Shown here: positions 1 to 31,688 of the stretch, in pieces
Layout: the number at the start of each line of letters is the position of its first letter
Position numbering within the stretch: position 1 is the stretch's first letter
Source of the DNA: Alviniconcha marisindica
Lineage: Eukaryota > Mollusca > Gastropoda > Provannidae
Length of the DNA stretch: 64,000 nt
Assembly (NCBI GenBank): GCA_018857735.1
Contig: JABMCL010002162.1
Coordinates: 1 to 64,000 of the forward strand
Reading direction: 5' to 3'
Position numbers and translations under genes: made by a program
The notes under the pieces: model-generated
The model's database searches: none
What the model was told of the DNA's origin: nothing
Seen by the model: the letters and a program-made list of their open reading frames with translations, nothing else

Positions 1-1250
1 GTTTAAAAACCCGGAAAGGGGTTTTCCCGGAACCACCCTTTAAAAAAACCCAAAAAAAATCCAAAAAAATTTTTTCCCCCCCCAAAAAAAAAAAAGGGTT
101 TGGGAAAAAAAAGGGATAAAACCCCAAAATTAAAGGGGCCCCCCCCCGGTTTTTTGGGGGGGGGGGGCCCCCCCAAAAAAAAATTTTTTTTTAACCCCCC
201 CCGGGGGCGGGGCCCCCCCAAAAGGGGTCCCAAAAAAGGGGAAAATTTTTGGGGGAAAAAAATTTTTCCCCCCGGGGGGGTTTTTTCCCCCCAAAAAAAA
301 TTGGTTTTGGGGGGGGTTGGAAATTTCCCCCCAAAAAGTTTTTCCCAAAAAACCCGGGGCCCCCCCAAAAAAAGAAATTTCCGGAAATTTCCCAAAAAAG
401 GGAAATTTGGGGAAAAAAAAATTTTTAAAAAAAAAATTTTTTTTCCCCTTTTGGGGGGGGTTTTTGAACAAAAGGGGGGAAAAAAAAAAAAAAAAAAAAA
501 GGGGAAAAAAAATTTTTTTTTTTTTCCCCAAAAACCCAAAAAAATTTAAAAAAAATTTTTCCGGGGGGGGGGTTTTTTTAAAAAAATCAAAAATTTTTTT
601 TTTTTTTTTAAAAAAAAAATTTTTTTTTATTTTTTTTTGGGGGGGGCCCAAAAATTTTTCCCGGGTTTTTAAAAAAATTTTAAAAAAAAAAAACCCCAAA
701 AAAAAGGGGTTTTTTGGGGGGTTTTTTCCCTTTTTTGGGGAAAAAAGGGGGAAAAAATTTTTTCCCCAAAATTTTTGGGGTTATTTAAAAAAAGGGGGGG
801 AAAATTTTTAAAACATTTAAAAAAAAAAAAAAAGGGGGGGGAAAAAAAAACCAAAAAAAATTTAATTTTTGGGAAAATTTCCAAAAAAAAAACTTTTAAA
901 AAAATTTTTTTTAAAGGGGAAAATTTTTTTTTTAAAAAAAAAAAAAATTTTCTTGGTTTTTTTTAAATTTTTTTTTTTTTTGTTAAAATTTTTTAAATTT
1001 TTAAAAAAAAACCCCCCTTTTTTAAAAAAATTTTTACCCTTTTTTAAAAAAAAACCCCCCCGGGGTTTTCCCCCCCAAAAAAAACTTTAAAAACCCCTTT
1101 TTTTTTTTTAAAAAAGGGGGGAAAAAAAAAAACCCCCAAAAAAAAAAGGAAAAAAAAAAGGGGAAAAACCCCCCGTTTTTTTTTTTTAAAAAAATTAATT
1201 AAATTTAATATTTAAATTTTAAAAAATTTTTTTTAAAAAAAAATTTTTTT
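1..1250. other. Homopolymer-inflated, probably unreliable sequence
   Basis: Almost every base here occurs in runs of 3 to 15 identical bases, and the pattern stops abruptly near 1250 where normal sequence begins. Open frames on both strands are only strings of Lys, Phe, Gly and Pro. This looks like over-called low-quality read or consensus sequence rather than biology. No gene or repeat can be supported inside it. Confidence 0.85.
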
Positions 1251-1426
1251 TTCTGGCGGATGCAAGTTAGATCCGACATGTATCAGTTGTTCAGCTGATG
1301 TTAGTTCGGTCTGATATGCATCAGTTGTTTCGCATGTATCAGTTGTCCAACTGATGCAAATTAGATCTGACATGTATCAGTTGTCCAGCTGATGCAGGTT
1401 TGATTCGGCATGGATCATTTGTCCAG

Positions 1427-1462
<36 letters not shown>

Positions 1463-1621
1463 TTGTCCAGCTGATGTAATACAGCTTAGATCCGGACAGT
1501 TTTAGCTGTCTGGCTAGTGCAAGATATATCCCGTATGTATCAGCTATCTGGCAGAACAAGTTAGATCTGGTATGTATCAGCTGTCCAGCTGGCACAAGTA
1601 AGATCCGGTGTGTATCAAACC
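1251..1621. repeat. Degenerate ~38-bp minisatellite with embedded (TA)n
   Basis: Diverged copies of a unit containing CATGTATCAGTTGTCCAGCT and a GATCCGACATG-like block repeat about nine times. A (TA)n run of about 32 bp sits at 1429-1460. Confidence 0.8.
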
Positions 1622-2035
1622 AGAGCCGAGTTTGACCAGAAGGGTCAAAGGGCATCATATGCAGGAAATGCCAAAGTGCATCAGCTGTGATGAACTTTTA
1701 ACTATTAAACAGATTTTACTTACTTGTTCAGATTTGACTGAAATCAGACGGAGCCACTTTACAGCTCATTCACTGTGTGAGCTATTTCAGGAGATTTCGT
1801 CTGAGAAGATTTTTAACTTTTTGAAAGAGATCAATATTTTGGAATAATTTAAACTTAGATCATTTTTGTGTATGTTTGTGTCTTACTTCCCTTTTTAAGT
1901 ATGATTTTAAAATTGTACATATACCAGTTTTAACACATATACACTTTTAAAAAGTAGTATATGATGACAAAATGTGTAGCACCCTGATATAACCACACTG
2001 GTTGACTGGGCCTAAAACACCAACTTACTAACTTA
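1622..2035 (+). mobile_element. 3' end fragment of a non-LTR retrotransposon (LINE)
   Basis: An open frame ending at the TAA at 1845-1847 encodes a C-terminal LINE-polymerase-like segment: a CxxC followed by TIKQILLTC and then ExRR. This resembles the C-x2-C...TIEHILLxC...R tail seen after the reverse transcriptase domain of many LINEs. The 3' part (about 1915-2035) ends in GACTGGGCCTAAAACACCAA. Much of that tail recurs, inverted, at 53812-53935. Nothing of the catalytic RT domain is present, so this is a 5'-truncated dead copy. The preceding minisatellite marks its 5' limit. The LINE assignment is an inference from the motif and the shared tail. Confidence 0.6.
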
Positions 2036-2244
2036 CAGCTCTGTTCTTTGGAGGCCTTATACAGAAACACAGTTTGCCAAGCTCCTTGTATTTATCAGCG
2101 CACATGCTACAAAAATGAAAGCAACAAAAAGTGAAAGCAAAGGGAAATATTAAACAAGCTCTTCTTTGTTATTTAAAATAAAATTAAACCCCGAAGGGTT
2201 TAGATAAAAGAAGCTGAGAAGCCAAATCTTTGTTTCTAAAGGCC

Positions 2245-2510
2245 TTAAAAATGGGAAGTTCTTTTTTTTTTTTTGGTTTTTCCCTTTTTTCTTTTGCCCG
2301 GGCAAAAATTTCCCCAGTCGAGTTGGGATTTATTTTTTAATGGCTGGGTTTAAACCGGTTTTGGCTTTTTTTTGGGCAAATTGGGAAAATTTTTGGAGTT
2401 TGGTAATGATCAGTGTTGGGCCGGGGGAGCTCCTGGTTCTTTAAAGGGGCAAGGGGTTGGGGGCCCGAGTAAAATCACCGGGCCGGGAAACAGGTTGGGC
2501 TGGCCAGTCA
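2245..2510. other. Low-quality stretch overlapping a minisatellite
   Basis: The homopolymer over-calling seen at 1-1250 returns (long T, G and C runs). The last 100 bases are a corrupted version of the 44-bp unit that follows, for example GGGGG where the clean units have GG. It is best treated as bad consensus. Confidence 0.65.
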
Positions 2511-2890
2511 GTCACCTGGTTCTGTGTAATGATCAGTGTTGGGCCGGCCAGTCAGTCACCTGGTTCTGTGTAATGATCAGTGTTGGGCCGGCCAGTCAGT
2601 CACCTGGTTCTGTGTAGTGATCAGTGTTGGGCCGGCCAGTCAGATTGTGTTACCTTGTGTCAAGTGGTCAATCTGTGGACGTGATTGTGTTACCTTGTGT
2701 CAGGTGGTCAGTCTGTGGATGTGATTGTGTTAACCTCATTTCAAGTGGTCAGTCTGTGGACATCATTCTGTGTTGGGCTGGCCAGTCAGTCACCTGGTTC
2801 TGTGTAGTGATCAGTGTTGGGCCGGCCATCAGTCACCTGATTCTGTTTAATGATCAGTATCGGGCTGGCCAGTCAGTCACCTGGTTAACG
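2404..2890. repeat. 44-bp minisatellite
   Basis: Units start GATCAGTGTTGGGCCGGCCA and end with CACCTGGTTCTGTGTAAT. About eight copies are interrupted at 2641-2770 by a different 40-bp unit. Confidence 0.9.
2641..2770. repeat. 40-bp minisatellite (satellite of the array at 5650)
   Basis: Three units of GTGTTACCTTGTGTCAAGTG followed by GTCAATCTGTGGACGTGATT sit inside the 44-bp array. The same unit forms a larger array at 5650-6195. Confidence 0.9.
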
Positions 2891-3364
2891 TGTCAAAAAA
2901 GTTAATGTTGCAATTTTCTTGGACACCGTAAATGTGATAAGTGCATACCTGCCAACCCATACAGTTTACCAGTATAAAATTTTAAAAAAATCATTATTTT
3001 GAGGGGATATGGCCATATTGGAAAATGGATACAAGAAAACATCATTTTCATGAGATTTTGTTGTTGTTTTAAACTGAGCAAAAAAGATTGAAAAACTGTT
3101 GAACGAACAGCTGACACACGCCATAGCCAAATGCACACTGACTGGCTTAGTGCAATAGGCTAAGAAATCTCACCAGAAGTCAGATTTGAAGTCATGCATG
3201 CATATTTAGCACAACATTGCTTCTTCCTTCCACTGCCACAGGTGCTGGTTGGAATTCAAAATGCCTCTGCCGCAAGCAAAAAAACAAAAGACCCTGGCCT
3301 GCATAAGGGAAATACAGGTTCGCAAACTCTGGACTAAGGTTTACTCCCAAAAGGGGCTGACATC

Positions 3365-3432
3365 TATGTAAGTGTCAAACTTTTGCATGATGGTAGTGGT
3401 CTTTGGATTTGGGCATTTTCTTCTTCTTTGTG

Positions 3433-3488
<56 letters not shown>

Positions 3489-3660
3489 AGCATAGGTCAC
3501 AGGAGCATGAGAAAATTTAGAAATTTAGAGTGTAATTATAGAATATATTTCAGTAAATTTGTTATCCAATCCAGTTCAAACTTTGTATTGTTTAAAATGC
3601 GTAGTCTGTCATAGTTCAATCCCATGTAATGCTTTCATTGACTTTGGCTATGACAATGTT
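3365..3660 (+). repeat. Unclassified interspersed repeat copy with (GT)n
   Basis: It starts GTGTCAAACTTTTGCATGAT and includes a 'GGTCACAGGAGCAT' block, then 'CCAGTTCAAACTTTG', and ends near TTGACTTTGGCTATGA. The same order of blocks occurs at 34745-34975 and 38700-38950. A (GT)n tract of about 52 bp lies at 3436-3487. Confidence 0.55.
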
Positions 3661-4869
3661 CAAGTGAGATAGTTACGCACATTTTGTCTGTGACAAGAGT
3701 ATGCACACTTTGTCTGTGACAAGAGCTTTGATGTTTCCTTTTGATTTTTTTTAGTCTGAGACTTCAGCAAAGTCTCATTAAAAAAGAAAAAAGGATGATT
3801 GTAACATCTATCGAGGCTTTGCCCTGTTATTATCATTTTTTGATATCCTCAGACTGAATTTAAGGTCATAGGGGCATCAGAAAGTAAAACTGTACATTGT
3901 ATTTTCTCGTTAAGTTCTTATTGAGATGAAAGATCAAATTTAAATTCTCTCTGTGTTAAAATAAAATTCGTTTTTCATAAGGAACTTCAGCAAATTACCA
4001 CAAAGTGCTGTTTGTGAATTTGGCGTGCCTTTTAAGTTAGGCAGTAAACATCTGTCAGCCACACAGGGTTGCATCAGGACAATGTTTAAATGAGACAGTT
4101 TATGTGTTTAGGGATTTTGTGAAAACTTGTGATGTCTCTTTCTTGGATATATATAATATGTTTATAGTTAACTGGAGACCATAAATTGTTTTCCAGTTTT
4201 GAATGCTTGTTTGAACACTCCTTCCTTCCAAGTACTAGCAGAAAGGAAAATGATCTGAATTTTAAAAAAAACTTGAATGGGGGGGGCAGTTATGTTATAT
4301 ATATCTGTATATATGAATGTGAATTTGTATGCACCTTTAAAAACAACAATTCATTGGTACAGTATTTAAATATTTATGTTTTACTTGTAGATGTACATAA
4401 GTGCACATGATATACATTTATTTCAGCATGGAAAGCCACCTCAGTGAGATACCCAGATAGGCAGAATGTTTAATTTTAACTTGACATGGGGTAGAGGGTA
4501 TTCTGCAGGTTACACAAGGTCTATATTTAAGAAGGAAGTTGTCGTAGTCCTTTTGAACAGGCTTGAAGACTGTATGCCTGTGGCATTGTGAGGAGGAAAG
4601 TCACCTCATGGAAAGGGTGCACTGTGTTGCACAGCTATGGTTGAGCAAACACTTGAAAAATCAGTGCCAGTGGGTCAGCCTAAGAGGATCTGTGGCTGAA
4701 GTATATGGATTATGGGACATGGTTCAGTTGTAAATTATATGGATGGTGCTGTACTGGAGGAATGGCACTTGTTTGGGTTTGTCAATGTTGTTGAACAGGC
4801 ATTGATATAATAGCAGTGTGTGCTGTAGACTGACGGTGACACTGTTGATAGCTGTGTTGTGAGAGGTGG
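3661..4869. other. No gene recognised
   Basis: AT-rich unique-looking sequence with only short open frames. It contains a short inexact duplication around 3680-3725 (a GCACACTTTGTCTGTGACAA-like block twice) and nothing else I can name. Confidence 0.6.
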
Positions 4870-5236
4870 CTGGAGGTCATTCGACACCCAGGAGCGGTGT
4901 CCCAGATTAGGGGGTCGGTCGTCAGTAGCTTAGGACGGTTGACAGGAGGCGCAGTCCATTTGGCTAATGCTGCAGTTTATAGGGGGTGTAGGGTAGCGTG
5001 CAGGTCCTGGTGGCGGGATCGTGACTTTGTGTCTGTCCACGATCGTGACTTTGTGTCTGTCCAGGTGGTCTCTGCCTCGCTCCATTCATTCAAGCTGATC
5101 AGGACTCATGTACTGCATGCTTCTCTTAACTGACGCATTTCACTGTCCGTGTCACTCCAGTGTGGTGATCGTGATTGATTGAGTTTGGTGCTTGCGAACG
5201 TCTCATCTTCTTAGTGCTATTTGAAACGGACTTGGG
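4870..5236 (+). other. Possible non-coding leader exon (tentative)
   Basis: This segment is more GC-rich than its surroundings and ends at a good donor, GGG|GTAAGT, with the GT at about 5236. The next gene on this strand, the transporter, begins its first coding exon directly after an acceptor at 9151, so an upstream untranslated exon must exist somewhere. This is a candidate only. No promoter motif is clear. It also contains a 24-bp tandem duplication near 5026-5064 (GATCGTGACTTTGTGTCTGT twice). Confidence 0.2.
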
Positions 5237-5640
5237 GTAAGTTCAGCACTTGATTGGTGGCTATTATCTAATCTACAGTCGTTCATAATTAAAAAAAGAA
5301 GAAGATAACAGGTGATAAGTGATAAATGATGATAACCGATGATAAGTGATTTTACAACTAGTGGTTTATATGGAGAAATGTTTTGTGTCTACAAAATGGA
5401 CATTACTTTGCTTCAAAACAATGCTTCATATAAAATTTACCAGTGTTGGTAAATGACATAATACTGCAGTACATGTTAACTGTTGACTCTACTTGTGTGT
5501 TATCTGACCAGTGTGACTTACATATGATGTGCCTTTATCTGAAGTTAACCCATCGGTCAGGCTGACATGCCTGCCAGTGATCTGTTAATCAACTGGGACG
5601 GCCTTTGCAAAGTCAGTGAAGTGATTTATAAGCCAGTTGA
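5237..5640. other. No gene recognised; small GATAA repeats
   Basis: AT-rich non-coding sequence with a short GATGATAA/GTGATAA-type run around 5310-5350. It has no coding signal. Confidence 0.6.
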
Positions 5641-5649
5641 AAATGACTG

Positions 5650-6195
5650 ACCCCAGGCCAGTGGTGAATCTGTGGACATGATTGATACTTCATGTCAAAT
5701 GGTCAAACTGTGGACATGATTGTTACTTCATGTCAAATGGTCAAACTGTGGACATGATTGTTACTTCATGTCAAATGGTCAGTGTGAACATGATTGTTAC
5801 TTCATGTCAAATGGTCAGTCTGTGGACATGATTGTTACTTCATGTCAAATGGTCAAACTGTGGACATGATTGTGTTACCTCATGCCAAGTGGTCAATCTG
5901 TGGAATGATTGTGTTACCTCGTGTCAAGTGGTCAATCTGTGGACGTGATTGTGTTACCTTGTGTCAAGTCAATTGTGATACCTTGTGTCAAGTGGTCAGT
6001 CTGTGGATGTGATTGTGTTACCCTCATTTCGAGTGGTCAGTCTGTGGACGTCATTGTGTTACCTCATGTCAAATGGTGAATCTGTGGACATGACTGTTAC
6101 CTCGTGTCAAATGGTGAATCTGTGGACATGACTGTTACCTCGTGTCAAATGGTGAATCTGTGGACCTGACTGTTACCTCGTGTCAAATGGTGAAT
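5650..6195. repeat. 40-bp minisatellite
   Basis: About 13 units contain CTGTGGACATGATTGTTAC and TCATGTCAAATGGTCA. The unit is the same one found at 2641-2770, and the sub-variants (GTTAC versus GTGTTACC) are grouped along the array. Confidence 0.92.
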
Positions 6196-6199
6196 ATGC

Positions 6200-6750
6200 G
6201 GGTATAATTTAATCTAATATCATTTCAGGCTTTATCATGTTAAAACTAGCTTTTAGCTTTATTATATTGAGTCAGACACAAAGTAATCTACTCAGCCGTA
6301 GGTCTGCAGGCATGAAATTAATTGTGTCCTACCTTAAGAAAGACAGTAATTTAGTACATAACCTTGTCACTTACTGACCTAGTTCAACACTAAAACAGTA
6401 CTTTGCTTTTCCTGGCCGGGTGCTTATAGGTCAGGCCTCCCTGACCAGTCCATGCTTTTTGTATATCACTGTATGACATTAGGAGATGTCTCTGTTTGTT
6501 CCTGAATCAGGTGTTGTGGATGATTTTCTCACCCAGAGAGTAGTGGTTGCTGCATTGCTGAGGCTGTTGTAATTTGCAACAGAAACAGGGGCAGTGTTTC
6601 ATCCCAAAATTCAAAGGCTTAGGACATATGCCATACTGGAGAACTGCAAAAGAAATCAGTGTAGGGCATTTCAAAAAAATGATATGACATGGTGACAGAA
6701 AACCTAAGTGCTTAAATATATAATGCAATCTTTGTCAGAAGATGATGTAG
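6200..6750. other. No gene recognised
   Basis: Non-coding sequence with only short open frames on both strands. No motif is recognised. Confidence 0.6.
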
Positions 6751-6754
6751 GTGA

Positions 6755-7125
6755 AGTGAGTTGGAGAAGATGGAGCAGCACTGTCGTAGCCTGATCATTC
6801 TGTGGTATTGTTTTGAAAATGAACGATGGTTGTTTATAAATGTTGCCTGTGTTGTCTGACTTGGCAAAAAAAGTGTTCGGATGCTATTCTGATTACAGAA
6901 CAAAAATGTCAGACATTTTGAAGATGTGTCAGTCCAGTGAGTTGGAGAAGATGTAGCAGCACTGTCGTAGCCTGATCATTCTGTGGTATTGTTTTGAAAA
7001 TGAACAATGGTTGTTTATAAATGTTGCCTGTGTTGTCTGACTTGGCAAAAAAAAGTGTTCGGATGCTATTCTGATTACAGAACAAAAATGTCAGACATTT
7101 TGAAGATGTGTCAGTCCAGTGACCA
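6755..7125 (+). repeat. Two-copy ~181-bp tandem duplication
   Basis: The block beginning GTGAGTTGGAGAAGATG and ending with GAAGATGTGTCAGTCCAGTG occurs twice in direct orientation. The copies differ by only a few substitutions and one A in a poly-A run, so the duplication looks recent. Confidence 0.92.
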
Positions 7126-8430
7126 GTGTCCAATGTGCATAATATGAGGATAACCACTTACACTTGTTTCAGGATGAACTAAATTTATGAATAAACAAAT
7201 AAGTCTTAGTGCATTATTGAAGGCTGTTGAAATTGTTATGGAGAAACTTGCAGCAGTTTGATGGAAGCAATTGGTGGTTGTATGAATAAGGGGAATCAGA
7301 GGCTGTACTGTACGTGCTCGAATGAAGCTGGACAGAAGCGTACTGTCTGTAAGTATTTATTTGTGCTTAGTTGAGGAGTTTGAGTCATGGGAGCGTAATG
7401 AGAGCGCACCTCTTGAAGCGAAAGGCTAAGCACGATCAAGCATGGACAGGTGACCATCACATGCACGGCTTTGCACATGCACTGAGACTCATGCTCCTCC
7501 AGGGTAAGATTTTGTGCCCATTCTACAAGAGCCCTTCAAATGAGACTAAAGAATAGCGTAAGCTGAGATCTCCTGCACGTGTACGCTGGCAGAAAGACCG
7601 CACACGCATGAATGCTAAAGATCCTGTGGTCAACCTCACACAGTTTGGTGGATTGTGGAAACACCAAAATAACCCGGAATGCAGTCTTCAAAATAGCAAA
7701 GTTAGACACTCTACGGAAGACTTATTTCCTTGTCATGACGGAAGAGTAACATCCTTGACATCTTCCGAGTATTTAGTTACAACCAGTTTGTTGTTGACTG
7801 GGTTCAAAGTATCAACTAACTAATTAACTATGCAGACGGCAAGAAATTCAGTTAAATGTTAATGTCGGCCATGGGCCATCCGGATGCCCTTTGGCGGTCT
7901 GTAACATCAGTGTCAGTGTTGCTATTTTCTTGGCTGCATCAATTATCAGCGTCAAACTTTGCATGTTGTTGGTGCTTAATGAGATGTGCCTACCACTCCC
8001 AGTGGCGGTGTTTTATTTTAAGGTCACAGTAGTGTCAGACACTTAGAAGTTAGAAAGTGGCACATGAAAGTTACAACTTTTTCTAAAAGGGACTCCACTC
8101 CGCCTTCTCAAAACAATGACATTGTGCAACATCTTAAATTCAAGAATCCTGTTGTAGAATGTTTATCTGTAGCTACATAAATTATAATGATTGGCCTGAG
8201 GTGACCCTCTGCAGCTGATGGGATGATAAAATCCAGTTAGTAACTAACTTCATATATATAATGTCTGAAATTGAGTCAAGTTAGTCAAGTGTGGGTAATG
8301 GGTGTGGCTGCTCACAACAGTGACAAGTGTCCTGGTCTCCCTGTGTTGTGTTGGGGACCAAAGTTGTGTGGTGATGTTGACACAGGAACAAGATCAAAGA
8401 GGCCTTGGGGAACCATTAAGCCAGCTTAAG
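7126..8430. other. No gene recognised; interspersed repeat pieces
   Basis: Short open frames only. A block at about 7948-8055 (GTCAAACTTTGCATGTTG... AAGGTCACAGTAGTGTCAGA) belongs to the same unclassified family as 3365-3660. A block at about 8188-8250 (CCTGAGGTGACCCTCTGC) resembles the short tail family at 17603 and 53610. Confidence 0.5.
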
Positions 8431-8431
8431 G

Positions 8432-8432
<1 letters not shown>

Positions 8433-8469
<37 letters not shown>

Positions 8470-8474
8470 ATATA
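8433..8474. repeat. (TA)n microsatellite
   Basis: Near-perfect TA dinucleotide run. Confidence 0.97.
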
Positions 8475-8608
8475 ATGTCAGTTTATTTCATCTCATTGAT
8501 TCTCCTATTACATCTCCTTATGTCAACATTTTTGGAAAGTTGTAATTTTTTGTTACATTTTTAATGCTTTTTTGGTTTTATCCACTTTTTACCTCTGTTT
8601 TTTAATTG

Positions 8609-8622
8609 ATATATATATATAA

Positions 8623-8679
<57 letters not shown>

Positions 8680-8697
8680 GTGTGTGTGTGTGTGTGC
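8609..8697. repeat. Compound (TA)n-(TG)n microsatellite
   Basis: A long TA run switches to TG at about 8676. Confidence 0.97.
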
Positions 8698-9153
8698 TAA
8701 CTTTAACATACACTGATAGTGATACATATTTTTTTGGTTTATTGTCTTCAGATAAAATATGTTTTCCCCTGATATTAGTTCATGGTTGACTTGGCGTTAA
8801 AAAACAATTTTGCATTCTATTCCATTGAGCTTTACCTGTGCATACCATTCTTAATGGCCATAACCTCATTTCAAAGTCTTTGTGGCATCTGAAAGTCGTA
8901 CTATGGGGGGGGGGGGTTCTATCCTGCCTTTTAATCACATAAATACAGTTACAAGTTTTGAAATGGATCACTTAGAAAGACAGTGTTATACATCGTTATT
9001 CCCATACTGGCTTGGTTGGGAGAACTGACACTGTAATTTGCGTGGTGTAGAGTGACATAACCTTCGGAATGATCGAGCTGGCTGACCAGCATGTAGCGGC
9101 AAGAAAGAGAAGAAAAGGACTGGTCTGACACAGGATGTGCCTCTGTTGCAGGG

Positions 9154-9164
9154 ATGTCCGGTGA

Positions 9165-9168
<4 letters not shown>
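9154..9168 (+). promoter_or_regulatory. Five-codon upstream ORF overlapping the transporter start
   Basis: An ATG at 9154 opens the frame ATG TCC GGT GAA TGA. Its TGA overlaps the transporter ATG at 9165 as ATGA. It lies immediately after the exon acceptor (CTCTGTTGCAG at 9141-9151). The overlap is the arrangement expected for termination-reinitiation or leaky scanning. A translational effect is an inference. Confidence 0.5.
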
Positions 9169-29504
<20,336 letters not shown>

Positions 29505-30110
29505 TGACCCCTGCGGCCACCTGTCTGGCCGGACGGGACCGGGCTGGGCCCATTGCTTATGCAACTGCTGCGCTTGACGTCTGTGATTGTCTGCTTGCTG
29601 CGTCTCGACACGGAGCGACACGGCTGTTGCTGCCGACAGTTTTCTGGCTCCGGGCGCGCGGCGTCGTGTGGAACGGCAAGAATGTTACGCTTCACCTGTT
29701 TCGGTCCAATTCAGAAAAAAAACTTCACGGCCCAACTCAAAACCGCAATGTGAAGAAGAGTAAGCCGTGGTTGGTGACTGGATATACCTTTACTTCGTCC
29801 CAATCAACTACCAAAAAAGCCAAATATCAAATACGTGTACAAAAGCTCACAAACTTGGAGGGACCACGATGCTTTGGATGTTTTTTGTCAAAGCAGATTG
29901 AGGTTGATTAATGTGTGCTGCGCACATGACGAGGCAGCGAGGGAGCGGGGTAGAGGCTGCGCTTGTTGTTGTTTGCCGGCCTCTCGTGTAGTGCATCACG
30001 CAGGGCGGCGCTGGTCTGGAAGCGTCGCAGGACACAATCCGTGCCCACAGATTCCAGTTCTGATGTTAAGGAGGTGCAGTGAAAAGTGTTGTTTTGTATT
30101 GAAAGCTGCA
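29505..30110 (+). other. SLCO4A1-like: 3' UTR of the transporter (start)
   Basis: Follows the TGA directly, GC-rich at first and then ordinary. Polyadenylation hexamers AATAAA occur far downstream (about 31720 and 35064) but none has enough support to fix the transcript end. Confidence 0.6.
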
Positions 30111-30114
30111 GCGG

Positions 30115-30605
30115 TGAAGATGATAGCTGTAATATCAGTGGAAACATTATCTGTAGTATCACAGGAAGTGTTATCTTCAGTATTACAGGAAACAATATCT
30201 GCAATATTACAGGAAACCGTCTCTGTGATCTCACAGAAAACGTTATCAGTAATATCGCAGGAAACAGTATCTGCTGTTTCACAGGAACCTTTGTCTGTAA
30301 TATCACTGGAAATGTTATCTGTAATACCACAGGAAACAGTATCTGTGATATAGCAGGAAACATTATCTGTAATATCACAGGAAACATTATCTGTAATATC
30401 ACAGGAAACAATATCTGTGATATCACAGGAAACAGTATCTGTGATATCACAGGAAATGGTATCTGTAACATCACGGGGAAACGGTATTTGTGATATCACA
30501 GAAAATGGTATCTGTAATATCACAGGAAACGGCATTTGTGATATCACAGGAAACATTATCAGTAATATCACAGGAAGCAGCATCTGTAATCTTACAGGAA
30601 AAAGT
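30115..30605. repeat. 24-bp minisatellite
   Basis: About 20 units of AGGAAACATTATCTGTAATA followed by TCAC. Because 24 is a multiple of three, frames stay open on both strands. The + strand reads repeats of NITGNIIC-type and the minus strand of VSCDITDT-type. It lies in the probable 3' UTR. Confidence 0.95.
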
Positions 30606-30609
30606 AATT

Positions 30610-31150
30610 TTTTAATACTGTGATGGAAAAGATCAAAACCCAGAAGTTTAGACTGAATACTTTTGATTAGACATGATACAATAACAGTGCAACTTTTTGG
30701 ATGGATCTTGCTTTTGTGAAAGCAACAACCAATCAAACCGACAGTTACTCTACACGATGGTACAAAAACAAACAAAAAGGTCAAAAGTCTGATCTGCTTG
30801 TGTTAGGCAGATGGCCAATGGTGAACAAGAAATGGTATTTTAGCTATGCCAGGTGCTCTTGCCTGGTCAGTTTATTTGTCATGGAATGCTTGGCAGCCAG
30901 ATGCAGAGTGCTTAGAGTGCCTGCTGTGTGCGTGTAAGAAAGCCGGGCCAGCTGGTGCGAAAAAAACAGGCTGCTGTGCACACTCTAAGCCACGCTTTTC
31001 AGCACCCTTCCTCCAAACTGCCACAATTAGTTGCATCATTGAAGGGACAATTCTGATCTCCACACATTTGTCTACCAAAGTCGCCCTTGTAAAGTCCCAG
31101 GCTGTCAACGCCGTCTGTAAAATTTGCCAACATTTTTTTTGATAATAAGA
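30610..31150. other. No gene recognised
   Basis: Short open frames only. Probably transporter 3' UTR or intergenic. Confidence 0.6.
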
Positions 31151-31154
31151 CTGG

Positions 31155-31688
31155 ATTCAACATAGAGTTGATGCAAGCTTGGATTCAACATAGTGTTGAC
31201 ACAAACTTGGATTCGACATAGCTTTCACACGAGCTTGGATTCAACATAGTATTGATGCAAGCTTGGATTCAGCATAGCTTTGACACAAGCTTGGATTCAT
31301 GGTAGCTTTGACGCAAGCTTGGATTCAGCATAGCTTTGATGCAAGTTTGGATTCATCATAGCTTTGACGCAAGCTTGGATTCAGCATAGCTTTGATGCAA
31401 GCTTGGATTCAGCATAGTGCTGATGCAAGCTTGGATTCAACATAGCTTTGATGCAAGCTTGGATTCAACATAGTGTTGATGCAAGCTTGGATTCAGCATA
31501 GCTTTGACGCAAGCTTGGATTCAGCATAGCGTTGATGCAAGCTTGGATTCAGCGTAGTGTTGATGCAAGCTTGGATTCAGCATAGCTTTGACGCAAGCTT
31601 GGATTCAGTATAGTGTTGACGCAAGCTTGGATTCAGCATAGCTTTGATGCAAGCCTGGATTCATCGTAGCTTTGACGCAAGCTTGTAA
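31155..31688. repeat. 28-bp minisatellite
   Basis: About 19 units of GCAAGCTTGGATTCAGCATA followed by GCTTTGAC. Most carry a HindIII site. Sub-variants GTGTTGAT and GCTTTGAC alternate. Confidence 0.95.

Noticed and set aside
3..1090. Several open frames of 60-190 codons on both strands
   Set aside because: They consist of Lys, Phe, Gly and Pro only and lie in homopolymer-inflated sequence.
7371..7823. Short open frames upstream of the transporter
   Set aside because: 61 and 71 codons, no domain, no splice support; cannot be told from chance.
29996..30784. Minus-strand frame of 262 codons
   Set aside because: Produced by the 24-bp array; listed as a finding because of the period, not as a gene.
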